Source of the DNA: an uncultured Ignavibacteriota bacterium
Lineage (GTDB): Bacteria; Bacteroidota; Ignavibacteria; Tepidaquicellales; Tepidaquicellaceae
Direction of reading: 5' to 3'
Length of the DNA: 20,855 bases
NCBI GenBank assembly: GCA_937915485.1
Contig: CALGII010000168.1
Location: 1-20,855, forward strand
Below the pieces are notes generated by a model. It did no database searches and had not been told where the DNA came from. It worked only from the letters and a program-made list of their open reading frames with translations. The position numbers were made by a program, and so were the translations under genes. Within the stretch, counting starts at the first letter, position 1, and the number at the start of each line of letters is the position of its first letter. Positions 7,517-15,459 of this stretch are shown here, piece after piece.

Positions 7517-10039
7517 TCAAGGAGCGGATTTTTTTAACAGCGAGCCGATAAGGCTCTTAAAACTTTTTATATCGAAAGGTTTCGAGATATAAGCGTCGAG
7601 ACCCGCGTTCATGAACTCTTCATCGTCGCCGTTCATCGCGAATGCTGTCATTGCTACAACCGGAACTTTCAGGTACCCCTGAATCTTTCTTATTTTCTGT
7701 GTAACTTCCATTCCGTTAATACCGCTTCCGAGATTAATATCCATCAAAATCAGATTGTATTTTTTCTCGGCGGCTAATTCAAGCGCTTTTACGCCGTTAT
7801 CCGTAAAATCCACTTTATAATCCTTGCTCAGAATTGCATCGACGAAGTCCCTTGTCATAGAATCATCATCCACGCACAGGATACGGGTTTTTCCGGCATG
7901 CTCAAAATAAGATTCGACATTGATATCCGTTTTTTTATCCGGCGCGACAATATTACCTTCGGCAATCGGGAATTTCACCTTGAATGTGGTTCCAACGCCG
8001 CTGCTGCTTTCAACGGAAATGGTGCCTCCGAGTTTCTCTACAAATTTCTTTGTGATTGTCAATCCGAGACCTGTTCCCTCAAATTTTCTGGAGAATCCTT
8101 CGCTGACCTGTCTGAATTCTTCGAAGACAAGCATTAGGGACTCTTCGGGAATGCCAATCCCTGTATCGCTCACCGTTATTACTGCCTGCTTGTTTCCGCC
8201 TGAATCCTCGGTATTAATTGAGACCGAAACCTTTCCCTCTAACGTATATTTTACCGCGTTGCTTATGAGATTATTCATAATCTGCCACACCAATGTGCTG
8301 TCGGTATCGGCCCAGATGAATTTTTCGGATTTGGAGAAATCCATAGCAAGACCTTTAGCGGATGCCTGCCGTTTGAAACTCATATAAACATCGAAGACGA
8401 CGGTTGAAATCTCCGTCCGCGATATATTTACAGAAAACTTGCCCGCTTCTATTCGGGTAAGGTCGAGAATCATATCCAATGTTTTCATCAACCGCTTACC
8501 GCTCTGATTTATCATATCAGCCATTTGCTTCTCTTCCGCGCCGGCGACACGTTCTCCGAGAATTTCCGCAAAACCGAGAATACCGACCATCGGCGTTCTG
8601 AGTTCATGGCTCATATTTCCGAGGAAACTCGATTTCAATTTGCTCATTTCTTTTGCTTTCTCTTCCGCATGCCTCAATACCAGTTCAGTTTTCTTAAAAT
8701 CGGTGATATCCCTGTTGAATATTACAAACCTGCTCGCATTACCCTCATCATCGAAGACAGGATAAATCGATACTTTCCAGTATGCGCCGGCCGATTTCAG
8801 TTCAAACGTAATTTCTTTTCCGTTTTCTTTGCAGGCTTTGATTTTATCATCGAGCATTTTCTTTTGTGCTTCCGATGTAAAATCGACTATCGGTTTGCCG
8901 ATAATCTCAGCATCGGATTTGCCCGTAAATTTCTTAAAGGAATCATTATACGAAACAACATTAAGATCTCTATCGAGCATAACGATTGTATCGTTGATCG
9001 CATTTAATACAGCCGCCAGTTCCTTCCTGTTTTCCAGAAGTTTTTCTTCGGCGATTTTTCTGTTATTAATCTCATCGTTCAGATCCCTGTTCATAGCGAA
9101 ATATTTTTCGATGAGAACAGCGATATCCCCGAATTCGTTTTTTGCTTTTCGGGTGATACGCAGAAATCTGCTTTCATTCTTCAGCAACGCCATTTCAATA
9201 CTGTTCAACGGTGTCGTTATCCATTTTCTCGAAAAGCCCACGAATACGAATAAGGCTACCAACCAGACTGCGGATGAAAATAAGAGAGAGAAAAGCGATA
9301 TTTCATCAAAATCCTGAAGATATTGATTCGACTTCGTGAAATGTACTTTCAGAATTTCTTTCCCATTCTGGTCAAGAAGGTTTCTTGATAATCTGGTTTC
9401 GGTTTTATTTTCATTAGGCTCCGAATACTCATTAATCGGAACGAAATTGATTTTCGAATCCGTTGCGCGTTCAATTTCCCCGATATAGTCCTTGTTCCAT
9501 ACTTTTCCGACAAGATAATAGCCTGAAGATTTTACGTAATGCGTTTTGAAATCGGATGTCGGAACGATTGTACCGCCGAATACCTGCACTAAATTGCCGT
9601 CTATGATTATGAAAAAATTCGTGATACCCTTTTCACTGAAAATAGGACTTATCTTCACGTGGTTTTTAAGTGATGGGATATCTTTCGATTCATTATTTCT
9701 TGAATAATGAAGGAGGTTTTCACCGTCGTCATACACCCATACGTAATCTACTCTGAATGTTGTAACTACAGTATTGAGATTGCCGTCGGCAAACTCCTTC
9801 GACCGTGTTTTGGTATATTCGACCATATCGTCCCAACCCGAATAATCGTCGACTGCGGAAGTGTACTTTTCGCTTTTCAACTGGAGAACGTTTTTTACGA
9901 TGGACTCGTAACTGGTTTTCTGAGATTCGAGAAGAACGGTTCGCTGTTTGATATCGTAAAACCTGAGTGTAAGCAGAAGAAAAATCGACGTGAAAAATGC
10001 GGCAATGAAAAGAATAAATAATTTTCCGGATACTTTCAT
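7517..10039 (-). CDS. CHASE4-PAS hybrid sensor histidine kinase with receiver domain
   Basis: This 840-residue protein is a membrane sensor kinase. The order is: first membrane helix (about 7-26); extracytoplasmic CHASE4 sensor (about 50-190, with DYSGWDDMVEYT and VDYVWVYDDG); second membrane helix (about 249-269); short HAMP-like linker (272-320); PAS domain (about 338-450, VLDRD-type start and VIFNRDIT end); HisKA with phospho-acceptor His478 in NMSHELRTP; HATPase_c with N-box NNLISNAVKYT (589-599), G1 DTGIGIP (625-631) and G2 GTGLGL (655-660); and a C-terminal receiver (718-833) with acidic DDD 724-726, phospho-acceptor Asp767 in LMDI, Thr798 and Lys820. All catalytic residues are present. 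It has no output domain and no response regulator gene beside it, so it probably passes phosphate to a partner encoded elsewhere. Its signal is unknown. Confidence 0.95.
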   Translation of the reverse strand: MKVSGKLFILFIAAFFTSIFLLLTLRFYDIKQRTVLLESQKTSYESIVKNVLQLKSEKYTSAVDDYSGWDDMVEYTKTRSKEFADGNLNTVVTTFRVDYVWVYDDGENLLHYSRNNESKDIPSLKNHVKISPIFSEKGITNFFIIIDGNLVQVFGGTIVPTSDFKTHYVKSSGYYLVGKVWNKDYIGEIERATDSKINFVPINEYSEPNENKTETRLSRNLLDQNGKEILKVHFTKSNQYLQDFDEISLFSLLFSSAVWLVALFVFVGFSRKWITTPLNSIEMALLKNESRFLRITRKAKNEFGDIAVLIEKYFAMNRDLNDEINNRKIAEEKLLENRKELAAVLNAINDTIVMLDRDLNVVSYNDSFKKFTGKSDAEIIGKPIVDFTSEAQKKMLDDKIKACKENGKEITFELKSAGAYWKVSIYPVFDDEGNASRFVIFNRDITDFKKTELVLRHAEEKAKEMSKLKSSFLGNMSHELRTPMVGILGFAEILGERVAGAEEKQMADMINQSGKRLMKTLDMILDLTRIEAGKFSVNISRTEISTVVFDVYMSFKRQASAKGLAMDFSKSEKFIWADTDSTLVWQIMNNLISNAVKYTLEGKVSVSINTEDSGGNKQAVITVSDTGIGIPEESLMLVFEEFRQVSEGFSRKFEGTGLGLTITKKFVEKLGGTISVESSSGVGTTFKVKFPIAEGNIVAPDKKTDINVESYFEHAGKTRILCVDDDSMTRDFVDAILSKDYKVDFTDNGVKALELAAEKKYNLILMDINLGSGINGMEVTQKIRKIQGYLKVPVVAMTAFAMNGDDEEFMNAGLDAYISKPFDIKSFKSLIGSLLKKSAP

Positions 10040-10123
10040 TTCAAATAGAACTTATGAGTTTAGATTTAAAAAAAAATAAGATACAATTAATCCAAATTCA
10101 TTATTCTTTGCCCTAAAAATTTG

Positions 10124-10232
10124 CTCCGTTCGGTAAAATTCAAAGGAAATATTAATTATAAAAATTACATTTCCGGCTCTATCACCGAAAGCCCTACTAC
10201 TTTCGGGATAGAATTTTTGACCGAACAGCGGA
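10124..10232. repeat. Imperfect inverted repeat enclosing two hairpins, beside tRNA-Ser
   Basis: The outer arms are GTTCGGTAAAATTC (10128-10141) and GAATTTTTGACCGAAC (10211-10226). They are complementary apart from two extra bases in the right arm. CTCC (10124-10127) also pairs with GGAG (10229-10232), which reaches into the tRNA 3' acceptor strand. Inside lie a 6-bp hairpin (GGAAAT 10145-10150 with ATTTCC 10169-10174) and a 12-bp hairpin with one bulged A (10179-10211). Together they would give a branched fold. It could be a miniature element with terminal inverted repeats, a small RNA, or processing/termination structure for tRNA-Ser. Confidence 0.5.
10179..10211. terminator. Strong hairpin with AATTTTT on the plus side, possible terminator
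   Basis: CTATCaCCGAAAG (10179-10191) pairs with CTTTCGGGATAG (10200-10211) over 12 bp, with a single bulged A at 10184 and an 8-base loop. On the plus strand it is followed by AATTTTT. On the minus strand it lies about 18 bases past the end of tRNA-Ser, without an immediate T-run. It could end the tRNA transcript or be part of the larger inverted repeat here. Confidence 0.4.
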
Positions 10233-10315
10233 GAAGCAGGGATTCGAACCCTGGATGGAGTTGCCCCCATAACGGTTTTCGAGACCGCCGCTTTCAACCA
10301 CTCAGCCACCTCTCC
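10229..10315 (-). tRNA. tRNA-Ser (anticodon CGA)
   Basis: Read on the minus strand, the 87 bases form a class II cloverleaf. The acceptor GGAGAGG pairs with CTTCTCC (one G-U), and the discriminator is G. The D-arm contains GGCTGAGTGGTTGAAAGC. The anticodon stem-loop CGGTCTCGAAAACCG presents CGA. There is a long variable arm (TATGGGGGCAACTCCAT region) and a T-arm with GGTTCGAATCC. The long variable arm is the mark of tRNA-Ser. CCA is not encoded (GCTG follows). Confidence 0.96.
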
Positions 10316-10401
10316 GTATATTTATGGAATTTAACGAATTCCGATGACAAATTCGCCACAAAAGTCTATGCCGCAACAATACCGAATACGTATTTTCACA
10401 T

Positions 10402-10431
10402 AAAAAAACTCCCCATTTCAATTTCCGGGGA
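10402..10431 (-). terminator. Rho-independent terminator of the T9SS protein gene
   Basis: On the minus strand, TCCCC (10431-10427) pairs with GGGGA (10414-10410) around a 12-base loop. One G follows, then seven T (10408-10402). It lies about 95 bases past the stop of the large secreted protein gene and before tRNA-Ser on the same strand. The stem is short but the U-tract is good. Confidence 0.6.
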
Positions 10432-10526
10432 ATGCGAATTTCATATAATTGTCAATATATCTTTATCTTCCAAACTTGTTTTTGCCTGATTACAATTCGA
10501 ATATTGATTATCAATTTCTAAACTAT

Positions 10527-13500
10527 TTATTTGACGAGCATCATTTTCTTTACGCAAGTATATACCCCTCCCGGATATACCGCTGTCAATTTATAAAAAT
10601 ATATTCCGCTCGACATTCCGCTCAAGTCAAGCATTGCCGAATGATAGCCGGCTTTCCTGACTTCATCGGTCACAACCTTTATTTCTTTTCCGGTGATTTC
10701 GTAAACAACTATTTTAATTCTGCTGTCATCGGGAACCGAAAATTCAATTTTCGTAGATGAGTTGAACGGATTCGGATAATTCTGATTCAATCCGAATTTT
10801 TCGGGAACGCTTATTTCCACAGTACTTTTCAGGTCATAATATTCGCAGTTTCCGTTGAAGTCAATTTGTTTAAGCCTGTACCTGTATTTACCGGAATTCA
10901 GTTCAGCATCTTCAAAAGTGTAACTCGCTCGTACGCCCGGATTACCCTTTCCTTTAATGTGCCCTACTTTTTTAAATTCTGGAATAGAACCAAACACGCT
11001 CCTCTCGACATCAAATCCCTCGTTGTTTGTTTCTGACAGAGTAACCCAGTTTAGAAGTATGTTTCTTCCATTTAACGAAGATGAGAATGAATGGAGAATT
11101 ACAGGCAAAGGCGAATTGCCGTTAAGCGAATTATCGCCCGACCAAGAACCAAGTGTAAAGTCGCTGAAAGAAGAAAGCCCTGTTCTTTTAACGGTCCATT
11201 TAAATATATCGCCGCTGCCCGGAGAATGGGAGCCTTCAACAATCCACGGATTAAGATTATTCTGTCTCTTTATAACTCTTAGATTCTGTCTCTTGATTTC
11301 TTCCTCGCTTAAACCCGAGAAATTATATGCGTCAAGATTAATTTCATAAATACCCGAGACTCCGCTGTTTTTCAGTGTCCAGTATGCATATGCGGAGTAC
11401 CGGTCGATAATGTATCCCCCGTCGTTAATAGGAGACGTATTGATTTTTCCCGGATCGCCCACGGTGAAGAATGAAGAAATTGTGCCTCCGTTCGTCGTTC
11501 CGTTCGATGCAGAATAAATCAGTTTCATTCCTCCCCACTGCGTTATGGAGCCGACAGGAAAGACAATTGAATTCGCGCTTCCGTTACCCGCGCCCTGTGA
11601 AATAAATCTTTGCAGTTTTCCGTTTATCCAGGAAGTATAATTTCCCGTCTGATTGAAATTCAAATATCCGGGAGAAAAGATTGACGAGCCGAGAGTGATT
11701 GAATCGGCAATAGTGCTGCTGTTTATAATCCCGTTTTTCAGCGTTAGTGTATCCGTAATATTCAGATAACTTCCTAATGTTACGCTGCCTGAAGAATTTG
11801 TTCTATCAAGCGAAAGATGCTTGAGAATTCTTCCGCCCGGAGTAAAGGACAAAGTTCCTAACGCGCCCGCGCCGTTAATGTATAATCTCGATTTGTTCGA
11901 GCCTGTCAATGAAGCGCCGCTTGCGCCCGATACCGTTCCGTTCAAAGTCAAAGCGTTCGTATCTATTATCATAAAGCCCGAAATAAAAGACAGTGTACCG
12001 TTAACGAGTGTGTTTCCGGAAAGTTTTACACCCGCGGAATTATTTATTTGCAGATTATGATATGCTAATCCCGCCTGAAGGTTCTGTTGTGATGCGCCGC
12101 CGTATTCAACCGTGCTGCCTGCTGAAAGCGTACCCAGCAAAGGATGCCGGGAATCGCGTATGGTTACCTTTCCGTTATTGTTCGCATCGAGCCTGCCCGT
12201 TATCGCGCGTCCGGAAGGTATAATCAGATCCGTGAAACCAGTCCCGTTTCCGATTGTAGCGGTTCCGTCGATTATGTAATCTGTTGTTAACGTCTTCGTG
12301 CCCGAATGAATCTTCAGGTTATAATACAGCGGATAAGTCATGTTTTCGTCGCCGTTATTATATTCAACCATGCTGTTAGTTTCTGTCATCCTGATGTAAG
12401 GAAGTATTGTCGACTCTATTATCAGGTCGCCGTATCTTCTTATATCGATATCACCATAGCAGCCCTTTCCCATGGGAATTCTGAAAACAGCCGTTTGACC
12501 GCTGTCACCCAACTCTATCTGCGAATTCGAACTTCCGAGAATATTGAAATCCTGTTGTGACAATGTGAACGTTACTCCGCTTGAGCCTGTATAGTTTCGT
12601 ATAAACCAAGTTGAATTATTTACGGCAAAGGATGAAGGCACCGAGCCTCCAGTACCGTTACTGCTTGTAGTCCAGTTATTTATATCGCTTATGTCAAGAG
12701 TCGTTCCGTCCGCGGGTCTTTTTGTATAGTATGCGAAAGATGTAGGAGGATTATCAGCGGCTGCCGCGTTATCGACAAATATCCAGGCGTTGTTTGAGCC
12801 TTCGCCGTACCAGCAGTATGAGTTCATCTTCTTAAAATTCGGGGATTGGTTGTCGTATTGAGATATGTTTACGTCCTGACATATATGGGTGTTGTTCACA
12901 TATATGCTCATAGTTTTTCCAATAAGTGTATCGGGAATGCCCTGTCTCGTGAAAATAACCGTAGAGTTTGTGGTATTCTTGTTCGTATTCGCGTATATTT
13001 CTATTGTATATTTTTTCTTTTGCTGCCAGGTGAAACCCGTAACGTCAATCCACCCGAGCGTAACGTTATCGTATCTGGCGAACGATAAAGTACCGTCGGG
13101 TTGGAACGTCCATCTTAACGACACGCCCGCCTCATTGAGTTTTTTCGATATTGTATCGTTCGACATGAACTGAGTTGACGTGGCATTTCCGTCGCCGATA
13201 AAGAAATACCAGACTCCTGTCGAAGAATTCGACAGAGCGTTGCTGTCTCCCGCGAATACAACGTCGAATTTCATATTACTGAAGAGTGTTCCCTGCGGAG
13301 AATAACTGTTCACTCCGAACTTGACGAATTGAACCGCGCCGTTTCCGGCGCAAGCCTGCGCTTCGGTCGAATCTCCCAGCCTTGATAAACCCGGTGACGA
13401 AGCCTTAAGTATTCCGTTAGCGTTAGAAGAAAATCCGTAGAAGAAAGAAATGTTAGTCGGTACAGTCGGGAAACGGTTGAAGAATACGGGATTTATTCCC

Positions 13501-13646
13501 GTCCCGCTCGTTACGGCGCCTCCTGCCTGCCCGAAATTATACAATACCTGAGCGCCGGAATTATGATATAAAAAAAGCAGAACAAAGAGGGCGGTAAATG
13601 CCGTTACGATGTATTTACTTTTTCCGTATTTTTTGAAAATATTCAT
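10527..13646 (-). CDS. Large secreted protein with type IX secretion sorting domain
   Basis: This 1,039-residue protein starts with a Sec signal peptide (basic MNIFKKYGKSK, hydrophobic 12-27, probable cleavage SGA|Q after Ala32). Residues of about 33-310 resemble a beta-sandwich/lectin-like region. From about 310 to 650 there are short beta-strand repeats of the type NLQINNSAGVKLSGNTLVNGTLSF, reminiscent of beta-helix adhesins. A fibronectin-like segment (SPLPVILHSFSSSLNGRNI, from about 845) precedes the C-terminal sorting domain from about 954. That domain has NYPNPFNSSTKIEF, an ITGKEI strand and SGIYFYKL, ending KKMMLVK. This is the standard type A signal recognised by the type IX secretion machinery. 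The protein should be exported and attached to or released from the cell surface. No enzymatic motif is visible, and an adhesive or structural role is inferred. A terminator follows. Confidence 0.9.
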   Translation of the reverse strand: MNIFKKYGKSKYIVTAFTALFVLLFLYHNSGAQVLYNFGQAGGAVTSGTGINPVFFNRFPTVPTNISFFYGFSSNANGILKASSPGLSRLGDSTEAQACAGNGAVQFVKFGVNSYSPQGTLFSNMKFDVVFAGDSNALSNSSTGVWYFFIGDGNATSTQFMSNDTISKKLNEAGVSLRWTFQPDGTLSFARYDNVTLGWIDVTGFTWQQKKKYTIEIYANTNKNTTNSTVIFTRQGIPDTLIGKTMSIYVNNTHICQDVNISQYDNQSPNFKKMNSYCWYGEGSNNAWIFVDNAAAADNPPTSFAYYTKRPADGTTLDISDINNWTTSSNGTGGSVPSSFAVNNSTWFIRNYTGSSGVTFTLSQQDFNILGSSNSQIELGDSGQTAVFRIPMGKGCYGDIDIRRYGDLIIESTILPYIRMTETNSMVEYNNGDENMTYPLYYNLKIHSGTKTLTTDYIIDGTATIGNGTGFTDLIIPSGRAITGRLDANNNGKVTIRDSRHPLLGTLSAGSTVEYGGASQQNLQAGLAYHNLQINNSAGVKLSGNTLVNGTLSFISGFMIIDTNALTLNGTVSGASGASLTGSNKSRLYINGAGALGTLSFTPGGRILKHLSLDRTNSSGSVTLGSYLNITDTLTLKNGIINSSTIADSITLGSSIFSPGYLNFNQTGNYTSWINGKLQRFISQGAGNGSANSIVFPVGSITQWGGMKLIYSASNGTTNGGTISSFFTVGDPGKINTSPINDGGYIIDRYSAYAYWTLKNSGVSGIYEINLDAYNFSGLSEEEIKRQNLRVIKRQNNLNPWIVEGSHSPGSGDIFKWTVKRTGLSSFSDFTLGSWSGDNSLNGNSPLPVILHSFSSSLNGRNILLNWVTLSETNNEGFDVERSVFGSIPEFKKVGHIKGKGNPGVRASYTFEDAELNSGKYRYRLKQIDFNGNCEYYDLKSTVEISVPEKFGLNQNYPNPFNSSTKIEFSVPDDSRIKIVVYEITGKEIKVVTDEVRKAGYHSAMLDLSGMSSGIYFYKLTAVYPGGVYTCVKKMMLVK

Positions 13647-14009
13647 TAATAATTCCCGCTGTAATTTTCATTAAAACGGATACGCATTCTATTAAATTCG
13701 TGAAGTAAAAGAATAGCGAATATAATTTCAACAATTAATGTGCCAGATCGGAGTCTACTACAGGTCGATTCGGGAAAGATTAGACATTAATTTTTTTGTG
13801 ATGTTCCGCATATTAGCGCCGATATTCCACATTTCAGTTATATTTGACGTCCGATTCAAAAATGGAGAGGACATTCAGTCGATCGAAAATATAACAGCGG
13901 AAGAATCAAATTCTTATTTTAAGACAATTTTTCATTTTGAAACTTGTAAGTATTTTAATTCCGCCATAGATATTGTCATAAAAAACGTTACTATGAACGG
14001 ATTTTGTGA
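13647..14009. other. AT-rich intergenic region, no gene found
   Basis: These 363 bases lie between two minus-strand genes. They should hold the promoter of the secreted-protein gene and perhaps the desaturase terminator. I found no clear hairpin or RNA gene. A plus-strand open frame of 114 codons crosses it but runs into the desaturase coding region and has no ribosome site, so I do not call it a gene. Confidence 0.4.
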
Positions 14010-14942
14010 TTATTTTCTTTTGATTCTCGAATGGAGGTTGATAGCGGAATCTGTTATAAATTTTAGTATTACTTTTACGTAGGATTTATGCGAATACAGC
14101 GAGTCGTAAAATTCCGGAGCGATTTTCTTTAGTTCAGGAAGGCGGCTTCCCGGTATGCTCGGGAAATCGTGATGCTCGTTATGATAACCGACGTTGAACA
14201 TCAGATAATTCAGCGGACCGTAATAAGAGTACGTTTCCTGACCTTCCCTGAAGACATAGTGTTCGGCGATGAAATGACCTGATACGGGATTCAGCCCTCC
14301 CGCGAAAAATGCTGACAACAGCAGATAAAATAATCCGCCCCATCCCGCATAAGGAAGGAAAACCGCCATAACGATTACCTGAAAAACAATGTTGATGTAG
14401 TGCCACTTTTTCAATTTGATAGGATAGACGAACATCGGGCGGAGCGCGTAAAAGAAAATCTGGTTCACTTCCCAGATAAGTTTCCCGAAAGTTCCTCTGA
14501 AAATTTTAGTTTCCGCCGTTGTAGGAATGTCAACATCTATTCCGTCCATGCCCTGCCGGCGGTGATGCATTGTATGGTAGGTCTTGAATGACATCGAATA
14601 CGGAAAAACAATCGGGATATTCGCGAACAATGCGAACCAGTTATTGTAAACCTGTTTCCTGAAAGCGAGGTTATGTGTTATCTCGTGAACCGCGAGGAAA
14701 AGAGCGTGAGTTGCGGTCGAACCGATAAAGTAGGACACGATTATGAGAATCCAGATGCTGAAATTATCAATGTAGTAAGCGAGCGACAACTGTAATGCTA
14801 CAAGAAGAATCGTACCGATGACAAGTTTTATGTCCGTGCCTACAAGTTCTCTAACCTGCGGATATTTTTTAAGGATGGCTTTCCTCCGCTCCGAATGCGG
14901 CTCCCGTGCTTCCGACCAGTAAAAGTCTGCTTGTTCTTTCAT
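14010..14942 (-). CDS. Fatty-acid desaturase resembling dihydroceramide delta-4 desaturase (DES1/DEGS)
   Basis: This 310-residue membrane di-iron desaturase carries three histidine boxes: HEITH (86-90), HTMHH (123-127) and HNEHH (254-258), plus His223 and His228 in SGHFIAEHYVF. Features recalling the eukaryotic DES1/DEGS family run through the protein: N-terminal DFYW...EPHSERRKAILKKYPQVRELVG (6-35), NWFALFANIPIVFPYSMSFKTYHTMHHRRQGMDGIDVDIPT, HFIAEHYVF...ETYSYYGPLNYLMFNVGYHNEHHDFPSIPG, and a C-terminal YVKVILKFITD...SRIKRK. Family members place a trans double bond at C4 of the sphingoid base of dihydroceramide, using O2 and an electron donor. Several hydrophobic segments are visible (38-75, 183-217). 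The eukaryotic N-terminal myristoylation Gly is absent. Assignment to the superfamily is certain. The sphingolipid substrate is inferred from similarity recalled from memory. Confidence 0.9.
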   Translation of the reverse strand: MKEQADFYWSEAREPHSERRKAILKKYPQVRELVGTDIKLVIGTILLVALQLSLAYYIDNFSIWILIIVSYFIGSTATHALFLAVHEITHNLAFRKQVYNNWFALFANIPIVFPYSMSFKTYHTMHHRRQGMDGIDVDIPTTAETKIFRGTFGKLIWEVNQIFFYALRPMFVYPIKLKKWHYINIVFQVIVMAVFLPYAGWGGLFYLLLSAFFAGGLNPVSGHFIAEHYVFREGQETYSYYGPLNYLMFNVGYHNEHHDFPSIPGSRLPELKKIAPEFYDSLYSHKSYVKVILKFITDSAINLHSRIKRK

Positions 14943-15049
14943 AAATATTTAAATCGCCCGCATTCTCATAATCCTATTTGAACACGGAGGGTTTCAAGAT
15001 TAATAAATACTTACAGATTTATTTTATTCCTCAGAAGCAAGTATAATAG

Positions 15050-15121
15050 TACCCCCGAGAGGATTCGAACCTCTAATATCTGATCCGTAGTCAGAGGGTT
15101 TATCCATTAGCCTACGGGGGC
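15050..15121 (-). tRNA. tRNA-Arg (anticodon ACG)
   Basis: On the minus strand, the acceptor GCCCCCG pairs with CGGGGGT (the outermost pair is G-U), with discriminator A. The D-arm GGCT/AACC has one mismatch. The anticodon stem TCTGA/TCAGA holds loop CTACGGA with anticodon ACG. The T-arm AGAGG-TTCGAAT-CCTCT is perfect. Length is 72 bases and CCA is not encoded. ACG is the usual wobble-edited arginine anticodon in bacteria. Confidence 0.95.
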
Positions 15122-15174
15122 AGTTTTTCGCGGATACAATTTAATAAATGCGGGAATCAATAAACACTCAAAAA

Positions 15175-15280
15175 CAATTAACAATTAGCAATTAACAATT
15201 AGCAATTAGAGACTTACGGAAAAGCAATTACAATTAGCAATTAGAGACTTACGAAAAAGCAATTATCAATTAGCAATTAG
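15175..15280. repeat. CAATTAG heptamer-based tandem repeat
   Basis: Two copies of a 35-36 base unit, each starting with CAATTA and ending in GAGACTTACGgAAAAG, stand side by side at 15189-15224 and 15225-15259. A third, truncated copy lies at 15260-15280 and a partial lead-in at 15175-15188. Within the units the motif CAATTAG/CAATTAA repeats every seven bases. The copies differ by one-base indels, so the array has drifted. This is non-coding simple repeat, not a CRISPR array, since there are no unique spacers. Confidence 0.9.
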
Positions 15281-15300
15281 ACATCCGAATTATATGATTC

Positions 15301-15340
15301 GTATCCGAGAGTCCCCAAGAACGGGGAGACTCCCGGATAC
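15301..15340. repeat. Strong 40-base palindrome
   Basis: GTATCCG (15301-15307) pairs with CGGATAC (15334-15340). After one mismatch the stem continues GAGTC with GACTC, and, after a small bulge, CCCC with GGGG around an AAGAAC-type loop. This gives about 16 bp in all. No T-run follows on either strand, so it is not a standard terminator. It may be a REP-like palindrome, or a leader structure about 120 bases before the aminopeptidase start. Confidence 0.7.
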
Positions 15341-15459
15341 ATAAAGATAAACATCATTTTTCAGCAGTTCATAAAAAGTGATTTAATTGAAAAAGAATTT
15401 CCTTTTTTCGACGAACGGTTTGGAGTATTTTTGAGAAACAAAACCATAAGGGCAAAACC

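Larger units (their letters stand above)
15122..15459. other. Intergenic region with tandem repeat and palindrome
   Basis: These 338 bases lie between the divergent tRNA-Arg and the aminopeptidase gene. They hold the heptamer-based repeat (15175-15280) and the palindrome (15301-15340), listed separately. Upstream of tRNA-Arg on the minus strand, TTGATT and TATCCG about 18 bases apart could be its promoter. This is weak evidence. I see no open frame worth calling. Confidence 0.5.

Noticed and set aside
7920..9317. Several 150-160 codon plus-strand frames
   Set aside because: They lie opposite the fully conserved histidine kinase and show no own domains or ribosome sites.
10052..10309. 85-codon minus-strand frame beginning MAEWLKAAVSKTV
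   Set aside because: It is the translated tRNA-Ser gene, a well-known false gene type. The cloverleaf explains the sequence.
10326..10342. Perfect GGAATT/AATTCC palindrome upstream of tRNA-Ser
   Set aside because: It is a six-pair AT-rich palindrome that can easily arise by chance, with no link to a promoter I could support.
13738..14082. 114-codon plus-strand frame in the spacer before the desaturase end
   Set aside because: It overlaps 73 bases of the desaturase coding end, has no ribosome site and no recognisable domain.
15175..15280. Possible CRISPR array
   Set aside because: Repeat units abut directly with no unique spacers, and no cas genes are present.
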